Below the pieces are notes generated by a model. It saw nothing but the letters and a program-made list of their open reading frames with translations. It was not told where the DNA came from and did no database searches. 64,000 nucleotides of DNA. It comes from Nevskiaceae bacterium. Lineage in GTDB: Bacteria > Pseudomonadota > Gammaproteobacteria > Nevskiales > Nevskiaceae. The stretch is taken from contig SSEB01000004.1 of NCBI GenBank assembly GCA_008012115.1, forward strand, positions 62,001 to 126,000. The letters are read 5' to 3'. Shown piece after piece: positions 18,219 through 27,469 of this stretch. The position numbers and the translations under genes are program-made. Position 1 is the first letter of the stretch; each line of letters opens with the position of its first letter.

Positions 18219-18779
18219 ATGGCCACGGAATCCACATTCAAGAATCAGTTCCTGGTCGCCATGCCGGGCCTGGAGGACGAGAACTTCGATCACTCCGTGA
18301 CCCTCATGTGCGAGCACAACGACGAGGGCGCCATCGGTCTCATCATCAACCGCCCGACCGAGCTCAAGCTCGGCGAGATGATGAACCAGATGGGCCTGTC
18401 CTTCGATCCGGCCGACGCCGAGCGCCAGATCTACTGGGGCGGACCGGTGCAACCCGAGCGCGGCTTCGTCGTCCACCGCCAGCCCGGCGGCTGGGAGTCC
18501 TGCATGCAGGTGGACGACGACCTGTTCATCACCACCTCGCGCGACATCCTCAAGGCCATTGGCCTGGGCGAGGGGCCGAAGGAATATTTCATCGCCCTGG
18601 GCTACGCCGGCTGGGGCGCCGGCCAGCTGGAATCGGAAATCCTCAGCAACGCCTGGCTCAACACGCCGGTGGACGCCGCCATCCTGTTCGACACGCCGGC
18701 GCGCGAACGCTGGAAGGCGGCCACCCGCCTGCTTGGCGTGGACGTCACGCAGATTTCCGCCGGCGCCGGCCACTCGTGA
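18219..18779 (+). CDS. yqgE: YqgE/AlgH family protein (DUF179)
   Basis: The 186-residue protein shows the family hallmarks: LKNQFLVAMPGL-like start (FKNQFLVAMPGLEDENF), GAIGLIINRPTE, WGGPVQPERGFVVH and GYAGWGAGQLESEI. The biochemical role is not established; in pseudomonads the homologue was named AlgH. It is cytosolic, with no signal peptide. The gene sits between gshB and yqgF, a conserved gammaproteobacterial order. Confidence 0.92.
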   Translation: MATESTFKNQFLVAMPGLEDENFDHSVTLMCEHNDEGAIGLIINRPTELKLGEMMNQMGLSFDPADAERQIYWGGPVQPERGFVVHRQPGGWESCMQVDDDLFITTSRDILKAIGLGEGPKEYFIALGYAGWGAGQLESEILSNAWLNTPVDAAILFDTPARERWKAATRLLGVDVTQISAGAGHS

Positions 18780-18813
18780 GGGTGCCCACCGGCGCCCGCG
18801 GCGCGAGCCGGCC

Positions 18814-19230
18814 ATGAGCGGCGTCTATCTCGCCTTCGACTACGGCGAAAAACGCATCGGCGCCGCCGTCGGCGACGATCTCACCGGCACCGCGCGTCCC
18901 CTGCCCGCCCTGCCCGGCGGCGACTGGGCGGCGGTGGATCGCCTGCTCGCCGAGTGGCGACCCGCGGCCCTGGTCGTCGGCCTGCCGCTGGACGAGGGCG
19001 GTCACGACCAGGCCATCACCGGCGCCGCAAGGCGCTTCGCGCGCCAGCTCGAGGAGCGCAGCAAGCTGACGGTGCATATCAGCGACGAGCGCTATTCCTC
19101 GCGCGCCGCCGACGACATCCTGCGTGGCGCGCGCGCCAGCGGCCGCATGACGCGGCGGGTGCGCAAGGGCGATCGCGACGGCCAGGCCGCGCGCGTGATC
19201 CTCGAACAATGGCTGCGCGAGCGCCACTGA
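18814..19230 (+). CDS. yqgF: Holliday junction resolvase-like protein YqgF/RuvX
   Basis: The 138-residue RNase H-fold protein has the catalytic pattern AFDYGEKRIGAAVGD near the N-terminus, LVVGLPLDEGG, and ISDERYSSRAAD. YqgF is linked to 16S rRNA 5'-end maturation and to resolvase-like nuclease activity. ATG at 18814 places the first Asp motif at the usual distance; the frame is open upstream, but that stretch overlaps yqgE. It is followed by repeat copy 4 and pyrB. Confidence 0.93.
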   Translation: MSGVYLAFDYGEKRIGAAVGDDLTGTARPLPALPGGDWAAVDRLLAEWRPAALVVGLPLDEGGHDQAITGAARRFARQLEERSKLTVHISDERYSSRAADDILRGARASGRMTRRVRKGDRDGQAARVILEQWLRERH

Positions 19231-19254
19231 GCCCTCGCCAACTCCCTGGATCAG

Positions 19255-19366
19255 TCACCCGCTACCGGGCTTTGCCCTAGGGAAATTGTTGTATTTTATT
19301 TATCGAATATAAAATCGTTTGATTAATTTAAACCAGCACGCCCCTCGTAAGCCAGACAGCGGGTGG
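19255..19366. repeat. 112-bp intergenic element, copy 4
   Basis: Ends are TCACCCGCT (19255-19263) and AGCGGGTGG (19358-19366). The core at 19288-19333 starts GTT and ends AAC. The left arm holds a small hairpin GGGC-TTT-GCCC and the recurring GCCCTAGGGAAATTG motif. It lies in a tandem gap, 24 bp after yqgF and 18 bp before pyrB. Confidence 0.93.
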
Positions 19367-19384
19367 GCATAATGCGCGCCTAGG

Positions 19385-20377
19385 ATGACTGCCAACATTC
19401 AGCTCGACGACAACGGTCGTCTCAAGCACCTGCTCACCCTCGAAGGACTGAGCAAGCCCCTCATTCTCAGAATCCTCGACCAGGCGGCGGCGTTTGCCGA
19501 TGCCACGCAGGGTCGCGACAAGAAGCTCGGCCACCTGCGCGGCCGCACGGTCATCAACCTGTTCTTCGAAGCCAGCACGCGTACACGCACCACCTTCGAG
19601 CTGGCGGCGCAGCGCCTGTCGGCCGACGTGCTCAACCTGCAGGTGGCCGCGTCCAGCACCAGCAAGGGCGAGACGCTGTTCGACACGCTCAAGACGCTGG
19701 AAGCGATGCAGGCCGACATGTTCGTGATCCGTCACGACGCCTCCGGCGCCGCGCACTTCTTTGCCCAGCATGCCGCGCCGGGCGTGGCGATTCTCAACGC
19801 CGGCGACGGCCGCCACGCGCACCCGACGCAGGGCCTGCTGGACATGTACACGATCCGCCAGGCCAAGGGCGATTTCTCGAAACTCACGGTCGCCATCGTC
19901 GGCGACATCGTGCACTCGCGCGTGGCGCGCTCCGACATCCACGCGCTGCGCACGCTGGGCGCCAGGGAAATCCGCGTGGTGGCGCCGCCGACGCTGGTGC
20001 CGGCCGGCATCGAACAGATGGGCGCCAAGGTGTTCCACTCGCTGGACGCCGGCCTCGACGGCGCCGACGTGGTGATCCTGCTGCGGCTGCAGAAGGAGCG
20101 CATGCTCGGCGCCTTCCTGCCCTCGCTGGGCGAATTCCACCGCGACTTCGGCCTGACGCGCGCGCGCATCAGGCAGCTGAAGCCGGACGCGATCATCATG
20201 CACCCGGGCCCGATCAACCGCGGCGTCGAGATCGAGGGCGATGTCGCCTACGGCGAGCGCTCGCTGATCCTGCAGCAGGTCAGCCACGGCATCGCCGTGC
20301 GCATGGCGGTGATGGCGATGATCCTCGCCCCCGAGGACGCGGGACGCGCCAAGGCCACCAAGCGGAGAGCCGCATGA
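19385..20377 (+). CDS. pyrB: Aspartate carbamoyltransferase catalytic subunit
   Basis: The 330-residue protein has the carbamoyl-phosphate loop [30 protein letters not shown], and [12 protein letters not shown]. It joins carbamoyl phosphate and aspartate in de novo pyrimidine synthesis. An N-terminal extension of about 10-15 residues before the first helix is typical of class A ATCases of pseudomonads, which assemble with an inactive dihydroorotase-like subunit. The stop overlaps pyrC' as ATGA. No pyrR gene precedes it here. Confidence 0.95.
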   Translation: MTANIQLDDNGRLKHLLTLEGLSKPLILRILDQAAAFADATQGRDKKLGHLRGRTVINLFFEASTRTRTTFELAAQRLSADVLNLQVAASSTSKGETLFDTLKTLEAMQADMFVIRHDASGAAHFFAQHAAPGVAILNAGDGRHAHPTQGLLDMYTIRQAKGDFSKLTVAIVGDIVHSRVARSDIHALRTLGAREIRVVAPPTLVPAGIEQMGAKVFHSLDAGLDGADVVILLRLQKERMLGAFLPSLGEFHRDFGLTRARIRQLKPDAIIMHPGPINRGVEIEGDVAYGERSLILQQVSHGIAVRMAVMAMILAPEDAGRAKATKRRAA

Positions 20378-21651
20378 GTTCGCTGCTGATCGCCAACGCC
20401 CGCCTGCTCGACCCGGCCCGCGACTTCGACAGCATCGGCCATCTCGGCATCCGCGACGGCCGCATCGCTTACGCCGGCAAGGCCGCGCCCAAGGAAAAAT
20501 TCGCCGAGACCCTCGACGCCAAGGGCCTGTGGCTGATGCCCGGCATCGTCGACCTGGCCGCGCGCTTCCGCGAGCCGGGCCAGACCACCAAGGCCACCAT
20601 CGCCTCCGAGACCCGCGCGGCGCAGGCCGCCGGCATCACCGCCATCGTGCTGCCGCCCGACACCTCGCCGGTGATCGACTCGCCCGCCGTGGTCGACCGC
20701 ATCCACGGCAAGGCGCAAGCCGCCGGCGGCCTCGACATCCACGTGCTCGGCGCGCTGACCAAGGGGCTGGCCGGCGAGGCGCTGGCCGAGATGAGTGCGC
20801 TCAAGCAGGCCGGCTGCATCGGCGTCAGCAATGCCGCCTTCGGCCTGCGCGACTCGCTGATGGGCCGTCGCGCCCTCGAATACGCCCAGGGCCTGGGACT
20901 GACCGTGCACGTCTTTCCGCAGAATCCGGCGCTGGCCAACGGCGGCTGCGCCCACGAAGGCCCGGTCGGCACACGGCTCGGCCTGCCGCCGATTCCCGAA
21001 GCCGCGGAGGTTTCCGCGATCCGCTTCTGGATCACGCTGGTGGAGGACACCGGCGCGCGCGTCCACTTCGGCCGCCTGTCCACGGCGCGCGGCGCGGCAC
21101 TGGTCGAAACCGCGCAGAAGCGCGGCCTGCCGGTGACCGCCGATGTCGCCGCACACCAGCTGTTCCTGATCGACGAGGACGTCGAGGGCTTCAACGCCAT
21201 GTGCCATGTGATTCCGCCCCTGCGCTCGGCCGACGACCGCGCCGCGCTGCGCGAGGCGGTGCGCAGCGGCGTGATCGGCGCGATCTGCTCCGATCACCAG
21301 CCGCACGAGGCCGACGCCAAGATCAATCCCTTCCCGCTGACCGAACCGGGCATCTCGGCGCTGGAAACGCTGCTGCCACTGACCCTGCGCCTGGTGCACG
21401 AGAAGCTGCTGACGCCGCTGCAGGCCGCCGAGCGTCTCGCCCTGACGCCGGCCACCGTCGCCGGCATCGCCGCCGGCACCCTCGCCACGGGGGCGAGCGC
21501 CGATCTCACCCTAATCGACCCGGCGACGCGCTGGACGCTGCAGCCGGCTGCGATGGTCAGCGCCGGGCGCAACACGCCCTTCGCCGGCCAGGCCTTCACC
21601 GGCCGTGCGGTCCGCACCGTCCATCGCGGCCGCACCGTCCACGCCCGCTGA
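20374..21651 (+). CDS. pyrC': Dihydroorotase-like non-catalytic subunit PyrC'
   Basis: The 425-residue amidohydrolase-fold protein aligns with dihydroorotases, but the first metal motif, normally DLHVHLREPG, reads [10 protein letters not shown], so both zinc-binding histidines are lost. ICSDHQPH near residue 307 keeps only part of the later metal motif. In Pseudomonas such PyrC' proteins are inactive and are needed to assemble the PyrB dodecamer. The 4-bp overlap with pyrB supports that role. A separate active dihydroorotase must be encoded elsewhere. Confidence 0.88.
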   Translation: MSSLLIANARLLDPARDFDSIGHLGIRDGRIAYAGKAAPKEKFAETLDAKGLWLMPGIVDLAARFREPGQTTKATIASETRAAQAAGITAIVLPPDTSPVIDSPAVVDRIHGKAQAAGGLDIHVLGALTKGLAGEALAEMSALKQAGCIGVSNAAFGLRDSLMGRRALEYAQGLGLTVHVFPQNPALANGGCAHEGPVGTRLGLPPIPEAAEVSAIRFWITLVEDTGARVHFGRLSTARGAALVETAQKRGLPVTADVAAHQLFLIDEDVEGFNAMCHVIPPLRSADDRAALREAVRSGVIGAICSDHQPHEADAKINPFPLTEPGISALETLLPLTLRLVHEKLLTPLQAAERLALTPATVAGIAAGTLATGASADLTLIDPATRWTLQPAAMVSAGRNTPFAGQAFTGRAVRTVHRGRTVHAR

Positions 21652-21776
21652 CGCGCCCACGCCTCGCACGCCGGGCTTTTGGCGCGGCGCGCTTGGTGTA
21701 TATTGGCCGCAAGACCGCTTTTCCATTATCAGGCGGCAATGACAGCCGCATGTCGTGAATTAGGGGGAAATCAAGC

Positions 21777-22142
21777 ATGGCCCGCATCATGGTGGTGGAC
21801 GACTCGCCCACCGACGTCCAGAACCTCAAGAGCATGCTGTCCAAGGCCGGCTATGCCGTGATCGAAGCGACCAGCGGACAGGACGCGATCCAGCGCATCA
21901 AGACCGAAAAGCCCGACTGCGTGATCATGGACGTGGTCATGCCCGGCATCAACGGCTTCCAGGCGACACGCACGCTGAGCAAGGATCCGGCGACGGCGCA
22001 TATCCCGATCCTGGTCATCAGCAGCAAGAACCAGGAAACCGACCGCGTCTGGGCCCTGCGCCAGGGCGCGCGCGACTACATCATCAAACCCGTCAAAGAA
22101 GCCGACTTGATCGCCAAGATCAATACGGTTCTGGGTCATTGA
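21777..22142 (+). CDS. pilH: Twitching-motility response regulator PilH
   Basis: The 121-residue receiver has D8/D9, phospho-acceptor Asp52 (VIMDVVMPGINGFQATR) and DYIIKPV with the conserved lysine. It matches Pseudomonas PilH, including MARI.VVDDSPT and QETD.VW..RQGARDY. PilH acts as the second regulator in the Chp system, thought to favour retraction or act as a phosphate sink. GGGGGAAATCAAGC precedes the ATG. It is paired with pilJ 37 bp downstream but separated from pilG, pilI and chpA by the gshA-pyrC' block. Confidence 0.92.
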   Translation: MARIMVVDDSPTDVQNLKSMLSKAGYAVIEATSGQDAIQRIKTEKPDCVIMDVVMPGINGFQATRTLSKDPATAHIPILVISSKNQETDRVWALRQGARDYIIKPVKEADLIAKINTVLGH

Positions 22143-22179
22143 AGCAGCGTAAAAACGCTTCGCGCCATCAGGGGGGAAA

Positions 22180-24177
22180 ATGGCCGAAAGAAAGGATGTG
22201 TTCAAAGGCGTAATCGGCAGCCGGCGCGAGTTCGCGCTGCTGATCATTGCCGCCGTCTTGATGCTGATTGCGCTGGGCGGGTTCTACTACACCCAGACGT
22301 CCAATTCGCAGGAAGACCAGTGGGTCAGCATGGCGCATACGCTGCCCAGCGACGCGCAGCAGATCAGCGCCGCAGCACAGAATTCGCGCGGCCTGTCCCC
22401 CGACTTCCAGTTGTTGTCGGCGCGCATCGAAGACGTCAACACCGCAGCGCATGCGCTGGCGGAGGGTGACAAGGATCTCGGCATCCGCCCGGTACCGACG
22501 CTGGCCAGCCGCGAAGCCGGCGACGTGCTGGCCGCCTGGAACGAGATGAAGAAGGTGGCCGACCAAGTCGTCAGCGCCGACGCGCCGTACAAGCGCGTGC
22601 AGCTCAAGATCGACGAGATCGTCAGCGCCGTGCATCCGGAAGCCGGCAAAGGCATCTACGGCCAGTACGAGTCCCTCGGCGAGCAGCTCGCGCAATCGGG
22701 TGGCCAGACCGCTTTCCTGGTGGCGCAGCAGATGGTGCGGCTGGACCGCATCGCCAACGATGCGCGTCGCATTCTCTCGGAAGGCCGCAACGCCACCGCC
22801 AATGCGCAAGTGGTGGCGGGCGAGATCAAGGAATTCATCGCACGCAACGATCAGCTGATGAATGTCGGCGCAACGGCCAATGTCGCGCGCCAGGCGCATC
22901 AGTCCATCGAGGCCGCCAGCGCAGCCATCGACGCCATCGTCAAGGACGTGCCGCAGATCGAGCAGATGCAGCTCGCCGCCGGCGACCTGCAGAAGCACCT
23001 GACCAACGTCATCTCCACCGCCGCGACGCTGGAGCAGCGCCTGATCGACACTCGCGTCAAGCAGGTCATCCTGCCGATCGTGGTCTATGTCTGCGGCGCG
23101 CTGGCCATCGTCTTCATGATCGCCTTCGTGATCCTGAGCTTCGTCAACTTCCGTTCGCGCCTGACCGAGGCCAGTGAGCGCGATACGCGCCAGCAACAGG
23201 CGATTCTCGGCCTGCTCGACGAAATCACCAACCTCGCGGACGGCGACCTCACCGTGGACGTGACGGTGACCGAGGACTTCACCGGCGCCATCGCCGACTC
23301 GATCAACTACACCGTCGGCAACATGCGCAACCTCGTGGGCACGATCAACAGCACCTCGACGGAAATCGGTGCCGCGGCCAACGACACGCAGCAGGTCACG
23401 CTGAAGATGAGCGAGGCCTCCGAGCGCCAGGCCAAGGAAATCACCGCCGTCACCAACACCGTTGCCGCCACCTCGCAGTCGCTGCAGCAGGTGGCCGCCA
23501 GCGCCGAAAAGCTGGCGCAGCAGGCGCAGAACTCGGTGCTCGTGGCGCATAACGGCGCCGAAACCGTGGGCCGCACCATCCAGGGCATGGCGGCGCTGCG
23601 CGAGCAGATCCAGGACACCTCCAAGCGCATCAAGCGCCTGGGTGAGTCCTCGCAGGAAATCGGCAACATCATCGAGTTCATCAACGACATCGCCGAGCAG
23701 ACCAACACGCTGGCGCTCAACGCCTCGATCCAGGCGGCGATGGCCGGTGAGCAGGGCCGCGGCTTCGCGGTGGTCGCCGACGAAGTGCAGCGACTCGCCG
23801 AGCGTGCCGCCAACGCGACGCGCCAGATCGAAAACCTAGTCAAGACGATTCAGGCCGATACGCAGGAAGCCATCACCTCGATGGAGCGCTCCACCACCAA
23901 CGTGGTCACCGGCGCCAAATCGGCCGAAGAAGCCGGCCAGGCGCTGACCAAGGTGGAGTCGTCCTCGCAGGAGCTGGCGCGGCTGATCCAGGAAATCTCG
24001 CTGTCGGCGCGCAGCCAGTCCGCCGCCGCCACCAAGATCGCCGGCACCATGCAGGTGATTCGAGAGATCGCGGTGCAGACTTCCGGCTCGGCCGGCCAGA
24101 CCGCGCAGGCGGTCGGTGAGCTGACCACCCTGTCCGAGAAACTGCGCGAGTCGGTGGCCGGCTTCAAGCTGCCCTGA
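22180..24177 (+). CDS. pilJ: Methyl-accepting chemoreceptor PilJ
   Basis: The 665-residue receptor has a first transmembrane helix at about 18-38, a periplasmic four-helix sensor (PilJ-type) to about 295, and a second transmembrane helix at about 297-325. A HAMP region and a long cytoplasmic coiled-coil follow, with the signalling tip [20 protein letters not shown] near 505-525. It feeds surface or ligand signals to ChpA through PilI. A strong AGGGGGGAAA ribosome-binding site precedes ATG. No methyltransferase (PilK) gene is adjacent, unlike Pseudomonas. Confidence 0.93.
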   Translation: MAERKDVFKGVIGSRREFALLIIAAVLMLIALGGFYYTQTSNSQEDQWVSMAHTLPSDAQQISAAAQNSRGLSPDFQLLSARIEDVNTAAHALAEGDKDLGIRPVPTLASREAGDVLAAWNEMKKVADQVVSADAPYKRVQLKIDEIVSAVHPEAGKGIYGQYESLGEQLAQSGGQTAFLVAQQMVRLDRIANDARRILSEGRNATANAQVVAGEIKEFIARNDQLMNVGATANVARQAHQSIEAASAAIDAIVKDVPQIEQMQLAAGDLQKHLTNVISTAATLEQRLIDTRVKQVILPIVVYVCGALAIVFMIAFVILSFVNFRSRLTEASERDTRQQQAILGLLDEITNLADGDLTVDVTVTEDFTGAIADSINYTVGNMRNLVGTINSTSTEIGAAANDTQQVTLKMSEASERQAKEITAVTNTVAATSQSLQQVAASAEKLAQQAQNSVLVAHNGAETVGRTIQGMAALREQIQDTSKRIKRLGESSQEIGNIIEFINDIAEQTNTLALNASIQAAMAGEQGRGFAVVADEVQRLAERAANATRQIENLVKTIQADTQEAITSMERSTTNVVTGAKSAEEAGQALTKVESSSQELARLIQEISLSARSQSAAATKIAGTMQVIREIAVQTSGSAGQTAQAVGELTTLSEKLRESVAGFKLP

Positions 24178-24190
24178 TCCCGTCGTCCAG

Positions 24191-24302
24191 GCACCCGCAG
24201 GGCCGCTATGTGCGGCCCTGTTTGTTTTTAAATATTCATCAATTTACATTTCATAATATAAAAGAAAACACATCCGGCAGGGAATTCCCGCGGAGCGGGT
24301 GG
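24191..24302. repeat. 112-bp intergenic element, copy 5
   Basis: The left end is GCACCCGC followed by A (24191-24199), the least typical end; the right end is AGCGGGTGG (24294-24302). The core at 24224-24269 starts GTT and ends AAC. The left arm is a perfect intrinsic-terminator hairpin, yet the GTT box keeps its usual place. The right arm holds the palindrome GGGAATTCCC. Confidence 0.88.
24198..24229 (+). terminator. Intrinsic terminator of pilJ inside repeat copy 5
   Basis: A 9-bp perfect stem, CAGGGCCGC / GCGGCCCTG with loop TATGT, is followed by TTTGTTTTT. It lies 20 bp after the pilJ stop codon. The T-run doubles as the start of the AT-rich core of the repeat. Confidence 0.85.
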
Positions 24303-24327
24303 CGAGCAGATGCGCTATAGGCTTGAC

Positions 24328-24342
24328 CAATAAGGCTTATTG
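24328..24342. promoter_or_regulatory. 15-bp palindrome in the pckA leader region
   Basis: CAATAAG-G-CTTATTG is a perfect 7-bp-arm dyad followed directly by TTTTTT. A second, weaker hairpin (CCCGC-TCTGTC-GCGGG at 24390-24405, followed closely by a T-run) lies 30 bp before pckA. They may be an operator plus an attenuator-like leader. No matching second copy was found, so the role is unproven. Confidence 0.35.
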
Positions 24343-24435
24343 TTTTTTCTCGCTTGCCACCGCCTCGCCCCCTCCTTATCCTTTCGCACCCCGCTCTGTC
24401 GCGGGATCGCTTTTTTATTAATTTGAGGATGCTCA

Positions 24436-26088
24436 ATGACCTTCCAGGCCGACCTTGAAACGCTTTTGGGACTGAAAAACGTCCAATACAAATACAACCT
24501 GTCCAAGGCTGAGTTGTTCCACGAAGCGATCAAGAACGACAAGGGCCGCGTCCGTCGCGGTGGTCCGAGCAACGAACAGAAGGCTTTCCCGACCAAGCTT
24601 GGCGACAAGGGGCCGCTGGTCTATTACACCGACCCCGACTGCACCGGCCGCCGCACCAAGGACACCTACGCGGTGAAATGGCCGGAAGTGGCCGACGAGA
24701 TCTGGTTCAAGGCCGATCTCAACCCCTACGATCCCAACCAGTACGAAGCGCTGCTCAAGCGCGTCGTTGAGCACGTCAACGCCAAGAAGGCGACGCTGTA
24801 CGTGCAGGACGTCTTCATGGGCAGCGACGAAACCTTCGCCGTGCCTTACCGCTTCGTCGGTGAATACGCCACGCATGCGGCCTTCGCCGATAACATGTTC
24901 CCGAAGAACCTGCAGGGCGTGAAGGACGTCGACGCGCGCCGCTGGACCATGCTCAACGTGCCCAGCTTCGAGTGCGTGCCGGAGCGCGACGGCTGCCGCG
25001 CCGAAGCCGCCGTCATCATCGACACCAAGAACAAGATCTGCCTCGTCGCCGGCCGCGCCGATTACTGCGGCGTGGTCAAGAAGACCATCTTCACCGTCGG
25101 CAACTTCCTGCTGCCCAAGCAGGGCCGCCTGTCGATGCACTGCTCCGCCAACGTCGGCGCGCAGGGCGACGGCGCCATCCTGTTCGGCCTCTCCGGCACC
25201 GGCAAGACCACGCTGTCCGCCGACGCCAGCCGCAAGCTGATCGGCGACGACGAGATCATCTGGTCCGACAACGGCCTGTGCAACCTCGAGGGCGGCTGCT
25301 ACGCCAAGCTGATCAACCTCGACAAGCAGGCCGAACCGGTGATCGCCGCGGCGATGTCGCAGGCCGGCTGCATCATCGAGAACGTGCCGCCGCTGCCGGG
25401 CAAGAAGATGGAAGAGTGCCACCCGGACGAGCTGGACCTGAACGACGGCTCCATCGCCGAGAACACCCGCCTGTCCTACCCGCTGTCGGTGGTGCCGAAT
25501 GTCATGCCGAAGGCGCAGGGTCCGCATCCGCGCACCATCGTGCTGCTGACCGCTGATGCCTACGGCGTGTTGCCGCCGGTGTCGATCCTCGATCAGAAGG
25601 ACGTGATGTATCACTTCGTCTCCGGCTTCACTGCCCGCGTCGCCGGCACCGAGGTCGGCGTGACCGAACCGCAGCCGACCTTCTCGGCCTGCTTCGGCGG
25701 TCCGTTCATGGCGCAGAAGCCCAACGTCTACGCCAAGCTGCTCGCTGAAAAGATGAGCAAGCAGAACGCGCGCTGCATCCTGCTCAACACCGGCTGGAGC
25801 GGCGGCAAGTACGGCGTCGGCAAGCGCATGAGCCTCAAGGTCACCCGCGCGCTGCTCAACGCCGCGCTCGACGGCAAGCTGGACAACGTCGAGACCGAGA
25901 AGCTGCCGATCCTCAATCTGACGATCCCCAAGTCCTGCCCCGGCGTCGACAGCGCCATCCTCAACCCGCGCAACACCTGGGCAGACAAGGCGGAGTACGA
26001 CGCCACCGCAACCAAGCTGCGCGACAGCTTCCGCGACAACTTCAAGAAGAAGGGCTTCGCCGCCTTCGGTATTGAAGAGCGCATCTAA
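24436..26088 (+). CDS. pckA: Phosphoenolpyruvate carboxykinase (ATP)
   Basis: The 550-residue enzyme carries the PEPCK P-loop GLSGTGKTTLS starting at residue 251, the upstream RADYCGVVKKTIFTVGNFLLP block and FSACFGGPFM. It converts oxaloacetate and ATP to phosphoenolpyruvate, the entry to gluconeogenesis. Length and motifs fit the ATP-dependent class. The gene stands alone between its leader and a strong terminator. It fits the fatty-acid oxidation genes elsewhere in the window, since growth on fatty acids needs gluconeogenesis. Confidence 0.95.
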   Translation: MTFQADLETLLGLKNVQYKYNLSKAELFHEAIKNDKGRVRRGGPSNEQKAFPTKLGDKGPLVYYTDPDCTGRRTKDTYAVKWPEVADEIWFKADLNPYDPNQYEALLKRVVEHVNAKKATLYVQDVFMGSDETFAVPYRFVGEYATHAAFADNMFPKNLQGVKDVDARRWTMLNVPSFECVPERDGCRAEAAVIIDTKNKICLVAGRADYCGVVKKTIFTVGNFLLPKQGRLSMHCSANVGAQGDGAILFGLSGTGKTTLSADASRKLIGDDEIIWSDNGLCNLEGGCYAKLINLDKQAEPVIAAAMSQAGCIIENVPPLPGKKMEECHPDELDLNDGSIAENTRLSYPLSVVPNVMPKAQGPHPRTIVLLTADAYGVLPPVSILDQKDVMYHFVSGFTARVAGTEVGVTEPQPTFSACFGGPFMAQKPNVYAKLLAEKMSKQNARCILLNTGWSGGKYGVGKRMSLKVTRALLNAALDGKLDNVETEKLPILNLTIPKSCPGVDSAILNPRNTWADKAEYDATATKLRDSFRDNFKKKGFAAFGIEERI

Positions 26089-26104
26089 GCACCGCGGTCT
26101 CCAG

Positions 26105-26138
26105 GCGGTTGTCGGCCCTGTGCCGGCAACCGCTTTTT
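26105..26138 (+). terminator. Intrinsic terminator of pckA
   Basis: A 12-bp stem, GCGGTTGTCGGC / GCCGGCAACCGC (one G-T pair), has loop CCTGT and is followed by TTTTT. It starts 17 bp after the pckA stop codon. Confidence 0.9.
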
Positions 26139-26175
26139 CGTTTAGTGTGTCGGCAGTCCACTGTCCCCACCCGGC

Positions 26176-26778
26176 ATGATCCGATTCCCCAGACGGCCTC
26201 TCATCATCAGCCTGACCCTGAGTGCGAGCCCGCTCGCCCAGGCCCAGGCGCCGGCCGACCCCACGCCCCGTCTGACGCAAGCGCAGATCGAACAATGCCT
26301 GCTGGACCGTCGCGACGTGGTGGCGCGCAATCAGGAGCTCACCGCGCGCAAGACAGCGCTGGACCAGCGCAGCAACGACCTGCTGGCCACCGAATCGCGT
26401 CTGAACGAGTCGCATGAATGGCTCAACGGTCAGCATCGCGAACTGCAGGTGCAGTCGGACGAACTCCAGCGCCGTAAAGACGACATGGCCGCTTATCTGA
26501 ATCAGGCCAGCGTGGTGAAACAGTTGAACGACGCCTACCAGGCCCATGTCGCCCGCTACAACGCCGACGTTCGTGCGCACAAGGCGCTGGTCGATCGGTA
26601 CAACGCGGAGGCGGCTACGCTCAACGCCGATCTCGCGCAACTCGATGAAAAGGCGCGCGCCACCGACCGCCGCTGCGTCAAGACGCCGGTCAAACGCGCC
26701 GATCTCGAGGCTGCCAAGCAGGCGGTCGGCGAGCCGCCCACCACGGTCCTCAAACCCAGCACGCGCGTCCTGCCATGA
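26176..26778 (+). CDS. Secreted coiled-coil protein with two conserved cysteines
   Basis: The 200-residue protein has a signal peptide (about residues 1-23, ending AQA) and then an almost entirely helical heptad-rich body. Cys41 in IEQCLLDRR and Cys167 in RRCVKT bracket the coiled coil and could form a disulfide. A similar protein lies two genes downstream, with the same QCLLD start, a DAY..HVA.YNA block and the RC end. The stop overlaps the FAH gene as ATGA. I do not recognise a named family; the product is probably periplasmic. Confidence 0.65.
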   Translation: MIRFPRRPLIISLTLSASPLAQAQAPADPTPRLTQAQIEQCLLDRRDVVARNQELTARKTALDQRSNDLLATESRLNESHEWLNGQHRELQVQSDELQRRKDDMAAYLNQASVVKQLNDAYQAHVARYNADVRAHKALVDRYNAEAATLNADLAQLDEKARATDRRCVKTPVKRADLEAAKQAVGEPPTTVLKPSTRVLP

Positions 26779-27449
26779 ACGTCAACCGCATCTTCTGCAT
26801 CGGCAAGAACTACGCCGAGCACGTCGCCGAACTGGCGCACCTGGGTCTTGGCCCCGACACCGGCGTGGCCGGAGCACGGGGCGCGAACACGGCGCCGATC
26901 GACGACGATGCCTGCGTCGTCTTCATGAAGCCCGCCTCCAGCATCGTTGAGGAGGGCGATCCCATCCGTCTGCCGCGCGGCCGGGGCAGCATCCACCACG
27001 AGGCAGAACTGGTGGTCATGCTGACCGGCGGTGGCGCGGATATCGCCGTCGAAGAAGCGCTCGACCAGGTCGCCGGCATCACGCTGGGACTGGACCTGAC
27101 GCTGCGCGACCTGCAGAGCGAGCTCAAGCGCAAGGGCGCACCGTGGGAGCTGGCCAAGGCCTTCGACGGCGCCGCGCCGCTGGGCGATTTCAAACCCTAT
27201 CTCGAACAGGATCTACAGGCGCTGGAATTCACCTGCCATGTCAACGGCGAGCTGCGCCAGCATGGGCACACGCGCGACATGCTCTACAGCGTTGCACGGC
27301 AGATCAGCATCCTCAGCCGGACCTGGGCCCTGGAACCCGGCGACATCCTCTACACTGGCACGCCCAAGGGCGTCGGTCCGTTGGTCGCCGGCGATACCGT
27401 GACATTGACCTGCCCTGCAATAGGCCATTTTTCGTGGGCCTGTAGTTGA
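26775..27449 (+). CDS. Fumarylacetoacetate hydrolase (FAH) family protein
   Basis: The 224-residue protein has the FAH core: IFCIGKNYAEHVAEL at the start, VFMKPASSI, a metal-binding HHEAELVVML, and GDILYTGTPKGVGPL near the end. Such enzymes hydrolyse acylpyruvates (YcgM-like) or decarboxylate oxaloacetate; the substrate is open. The last residues, PAIGHFSWACS, differ from the usual G.L.N.V ending, so the extreme C-terminus may have been rebuilt at the junction with the lower-GC gene that follows. It lies between two paralogous secreted-protein genes. Confidence 0.82.
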   Translation: MNVNRIFCIGKNYAEHVAELAHLGLGPDTGVAGARGANTAPIDDDACVVFMKPASSIVEEGDPIRLPRGRGSIHHEAELVVMLTGGGADIAVEEALDQVAGITLGLDLTLRDLQSELKRKGAPWELAKAFDGAAPLGDFKPYLEQDLQALEFTCHVNGELRQHGHTRDMLYSVARQISILSRTWALEPGDILYTGTPKGVGPLVAGDTVTLTCPAIGHFSWACS

Positions 27450-27469
27450 TCCGACTTATGGAGTTCATC

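Noticed and set aside
20374-21651. Active dihydroorotase
   Set aside because: The first metal-binding motif has lost both histidines (DLAARF), so catalysis is not supported.
24178-24435. Riboswitch upstream of pckA
   Set aside because: The hairpins are simple and short, and no known aptamer pattern is recognisable.
27440-27450. Frameshift at the end of the FAH gene
   Set aside because: All catalytic blocks are intact and only the last few residues are atypical; shifting frame does not restore a clear family ending over a useful length.
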